DNA of 64,000 nucleotides from Pseudarthrobacter sp. NS4 (lineage in GTDB: Bacteria > Actinomycetota > Actinomycetes > Actinomycetales > Micrococcaceae): NCBI RefSeq assembly GCF_024758005.1, contig NZ_CP103288.1:2356001-2420000 (forward strand), given 5' to 3'. The notes below the pieces were generated by a model. It ran no database searches. It saw only the letters and a list, made by a program, of their open reading frames with translations, and was not told where the DNA came from. A program made the position numbers and the translations under genes. This document shows, piece by piece, positions 61,983-64,000 of the stretch. Every line of letters starts with the position of its first letter. Within the stretch, counting starts at the first letter, position 1.

Positions 61983-62273
61983 TTACTGACCTGAAGAAGC
62001 TCTTCGGGTCATCGACGCCAGGAGGTCGTGGTGGAAGACGATGGCGTCCACGGGCCGGGCGTCCACGAACAGGACCGCAACCGTCCGGGAGTGGACCACG
62101 GTGTACGGGGTGAGGTCATCCACCCAGGAATGGATCCCGGTGTACTCCTCGACAAACCGTGACCGAGCAGGCTTCCGACGGCGATCCTTTCTCGACGTCC
62201 GGGAGTTAGCGTTGTGCGTCGGGAACAAACACGATGGCTCGTTCCAGTGAGCGGGTGGGGAGGCCTTGGTCAC
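61983..62273 (-). CDS. Possible small hypothetical protein
   Basis: A 96-codon frame with a basic N-terminal part and a beta-like C-terminal part (YTGIHSWVDDLTPYTVVHSRTVAVLFVDARPVD). No family or ribosome binding site is recognised. It may be a gene fragment. The region 62274-62529 holds no other gene. Confidence 0.3.
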   Translation of the reverse strand: MTKASPPAHWNEPSCLFPTHNANSRTSRKDRRRKPARSRFVEEYTGIHSWVDDLTPYTVVHSRTVAVLFVDARPVDAIVFHHDLLASMTRRASSGQ

Positions 62274-62529
62274 CTCTATTGACTATGGCTGCACCCCGCG
62301 CTATACCTCAACTAAGTCCAGCAGCAGGCCCCGCATCAGCTCATCCGGAGACCGCTGTGACAGCCCCCAACTTCCCCAGCTCCCCGCAGAATTCTGCTCT
62401 TAAAGAGCAGACGCGCGCCTCACCCATGAACCTGCGAACTCCGAGGTTCAGCCTGGGCTAATGCCCACACCGTGAATAACCCACACCTCACCGGCAAACC
62501 GCCGAACCTTTTCGAGGAGAAGTGTCGCA

Positions 62530-62781
62530 GTGGACACGCTTCCAGCAGTGCTCCTTGTCATCGGCGCGGCATTTGGCTGGATCGGCCTGACCGGCATCGT
62601 CGTCCTCCATCTTCGCCGCAGACGGAACGGGTCAACCCTGGTCGCCTCGGCCGCTGATGAAATTGAGCACCCGGTGAGGCCATGGCCGGCCCGGCTTCAC
62701 CGAAACCGCGCCGCTGCACGCCCTCGGGGGATGAGCCTCCGACGAGCACGAGGCAGCGGCACCACCCACCAGTCCGGATAA
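62530..62781 (+). CDS. Small single-helix membrane protein, paralogue of the gene at 29616
   Basis: The 83-residue protein has one membrane helix (LPAVLLVIGAAFGWIGLTGIVVL) followed by RRRRNGST and a long basic tail. It is homologous to the product at 29616-29855 over its first 40 residues. GTG 62530 has GAGGAG ten bases upstream. The next gene also encodes a small hydrophobic protein, so the two may form a pair. Confidence 0.65.
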   Translation: MDTLPAVLLVIGAAFGWIGLTGIVVLHLRRRRNGSTLVASAADEIEHPVRPWPARLHRNRAAARPRGMSLRRARGSGTTHQSG

Positions 62782-62797
62782 CCTTTGGGAGCAAACG

Positions 62798-63076
62798 TTG
62801 AATGCCGAAACGATCTTCGGATTCAGCATCGGGTACCTTGCCGCCCTTGTCGGCATCTTCATCCTGTGCCTGCCGTACCTCATCCTCTTAGTGGCGCTGC
62901 TGATAGCGGCCGGCATCCTTCAGCTGCTGTTGCTGCCTTTCGCCCTCTTGGTCCGGAAACTGCGGCGAACAAGGCCGCGGCCAACTCCTGACAACTCATG
63001 GATCCTGAACCGGTCGGACAGACAGCCCTCCGAGCAACTCCTGCCGCCCAGGCGGCACGGGGCGGCGCCCCAGTAA
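62798..63076 (+). CDS. Small hydrophobic protein
   Basis: The 92-residue protein has a strongly hydrophobic middle (IGYLAALVGIFILCLPYLILLVALLIAAGILQLLLLPFALLV), probably two helices, and a basic Pro/Arg-rich tail. It starts at TTG 62798, supported by GGGAG six bases upstream, 16 bases after the previous gene. Function is unknown. Confidence 0.65.
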   Translation: MNAETIFGFSIGYLAALVGIFILCLPYLILLVALLIAAGILQLLLLPFALLVRKLRRTRPRPTPDNSWILNRSDRQPSEQLLPPRRHGAAPQ

Positions 63077-63721
63077 AGAGCTTTCTGCGCCCGACTGCCC
63101 GCGCCCCGCAGCATTGAGGAGCACATGGTCACCTCCCGCGCCGCCCCGCCTTGGGGAGCTACAGGAGCGTGTCCTCATCAGTGACGACGGTGGACCGGCC
63201 CCCTAAAAAAGACGGTGGCACCGGCCCACGGCAGCGGCCTTCCCTGCTCGGGCCCACCATCACCGGCTACCACATCCTGGGGGCAGCCGGTGGTCTTAGC
63301 CCGCTTCCGGGCACGGGTCTCGATCGTTGGATGCTGGCTAGGGTCGCATGATGCCTCCAGGGGACGCAGAGCGGTGGGTGAGCTCCGCGTCCACAATGTG
63401 AAGGAGCGCCTGCGCCGCGGCCGACCTGTCCGTCTTGAGCCGGAGTCCGTCCGAGCACGTGCTTCCGCCGGAGGAGATCCGATACCGGAACGACCGGCCA
63501 GCGCCGGAAGGACTTGAAGATCCCCCGCAATCACATCCCTTTAGAGACTTTTCCCACAGCCGGCATCGCCCTCGTGCCCACGCCCCTTACATGCTCCGGG
63601 CTCGCCAAAGACCTGCATCAACTACGCCGTTAGACTGGCCGGATAAGGACGGATTGGGGGATCCTCGGCTGCGGTGCGGCTGTTCCACTGGTCGGTCACA
63701 GCCAGCGAACCAAGGATCACT
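63077..63721. other. Region without a convincing gene
   Basis: Several frames are open on both strands, as expected for GC-rich DNA, but none has protein-like composition together with a ribosome binding site. I see no terminator, repeat or RNA structure that I can name. Confidence 0.4.
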
Positions 63722-64000
63722 TTGACCTTCTTCCAGGACTTCCCCATACCCGCCCCTCCCCCGCGTGGTCGCACTGTCCGGTACGTTCCTCCACCATGGG
63801 CCGGCGCCCCGCGGTATGAGCTTCCCGCCGTAGAGCACGTGGGGCAGTTCCTGCACAGCAGCCCCACTCTCGTGATGGCGATCAGGAGCGCCAACGTGTT
63901 CTCGACGGGCTGTACCTTCGACGTGTCCTGGATCTTCCGCCGAAGTGATGAGGATGATGAACGGTGGGCTGCACTGAACGCCGTCTTCTTCCGCGGTGGC
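63722..64000 (+). CDS. Hypothetical protein, cut by the right edge
   Basis: An uninterrupted frame of 93 codons runs to the end of the window. It begins at TTG 63722, with AAGGA five to six bases upstream. The translation is protein-like: TFFQDFPIPAPPPRG, then YELPAVEHVGQFLHSSPTLV and FDVSWIFRRSDEDDERWAAL. The N-terminal third is Pro-rich. I do not recognise the family, and the C-terminus lies outside the window. Confidence 0.6.
   Translation, partial: MTFFQDFPIPAPPPRGRTVRYVPPPWAGAPRYELPAVEHVGQFLHSSPTLVMAIRSANVFSTGCTFDVSWIFRRSDEDDERWAALNAVFFRGG

Overview
The window reads as chromosomal DNA of a high-GC Gram-positive actinobacterium, most likely an Arthrobacter or Pseudarthrobacter relative. 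The grounds are the visibly GC-rich codon use, Lsr2, a mycobacterial-type DosR/DosS pair, the actinobacterial trio MSMEG_4193-like mutase / DUF3090 / SCO1664-like protein, and a sugar ABC operon with no ATPase gene of its own. No tRNA, rRNA, CRISPR array, intact insertion sequence or prophage was seen. GC content and homology were judged by eye; nothing was computed or searched.

Layout. 1-8.8 kb: the end of an NlpC/P60 protein, a probable rnz / APC permease / selO transcription unit, two small proteins, an exported dienelactone hydrolase, an HNH nuclease, a NERD protein and a DUF2087 protein. 8.9-14.9 kb: a complete fructan or fructoside utilisation operon (LacI regulator with two palindromic operators, lipoprotein binding protein, two permeases, GH32 enzyme). 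15-23.2 kb: a dormancy-like island with a DosR-type regulator, a two-GAF DosS-type kinase, three universal stress proteins, and a DUF4389 membrane protein gene whose frame is broken by three copies of a 65-bp repeat. Near-identical TGACNTTYGGCCCTA boxes precede several of these genes. 23.2-36.4 kb: mixed accessory genes, including a VWA protein, a glycosyltransferase, an isochorismatase/PRC fusion, an SDR, a GH15 enzyme, a MerR regulator and an alpha/beta hydrolase.

36.6-40.2 kb: an operon of mercuric reductase, a second flavin disulfide reductase and a HAD dehalogenase. 40.2-53.3 kb is the most interesting part. A leftward run carries a class I methyltransferase (apparently starting at AUC), a radical SAM enzyme, a binding protein, two permeases, an ATPase and a 48-residue Cys-rich protein. 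It is flanked by a third disulfide reductase, a CDP-alcohol phosphatidyltransferase, a DedA/VTT protein, a GH15 enzyme, and a unit of CMD protein, Crp/Fnr regulator and membrane protein. Several components match the uncharacterised E. coli ynjABCDEF locus (CMD, SBP, permease, ATPase, CDP-alcohol transferase), but with radical SAM, methyltransferase and reductase modules added. I think this is the best candidate for an undescribed system.

53.3-64 kb: a cysteine hydrolase, an MFS exporter, membrane proteins of unknown function, Lsr2, the mutase/DUF3090/SCO1664 trio, and then a looser stretch of small hypothetical genes and gene remnants, ending in a gene cut by the right edge.
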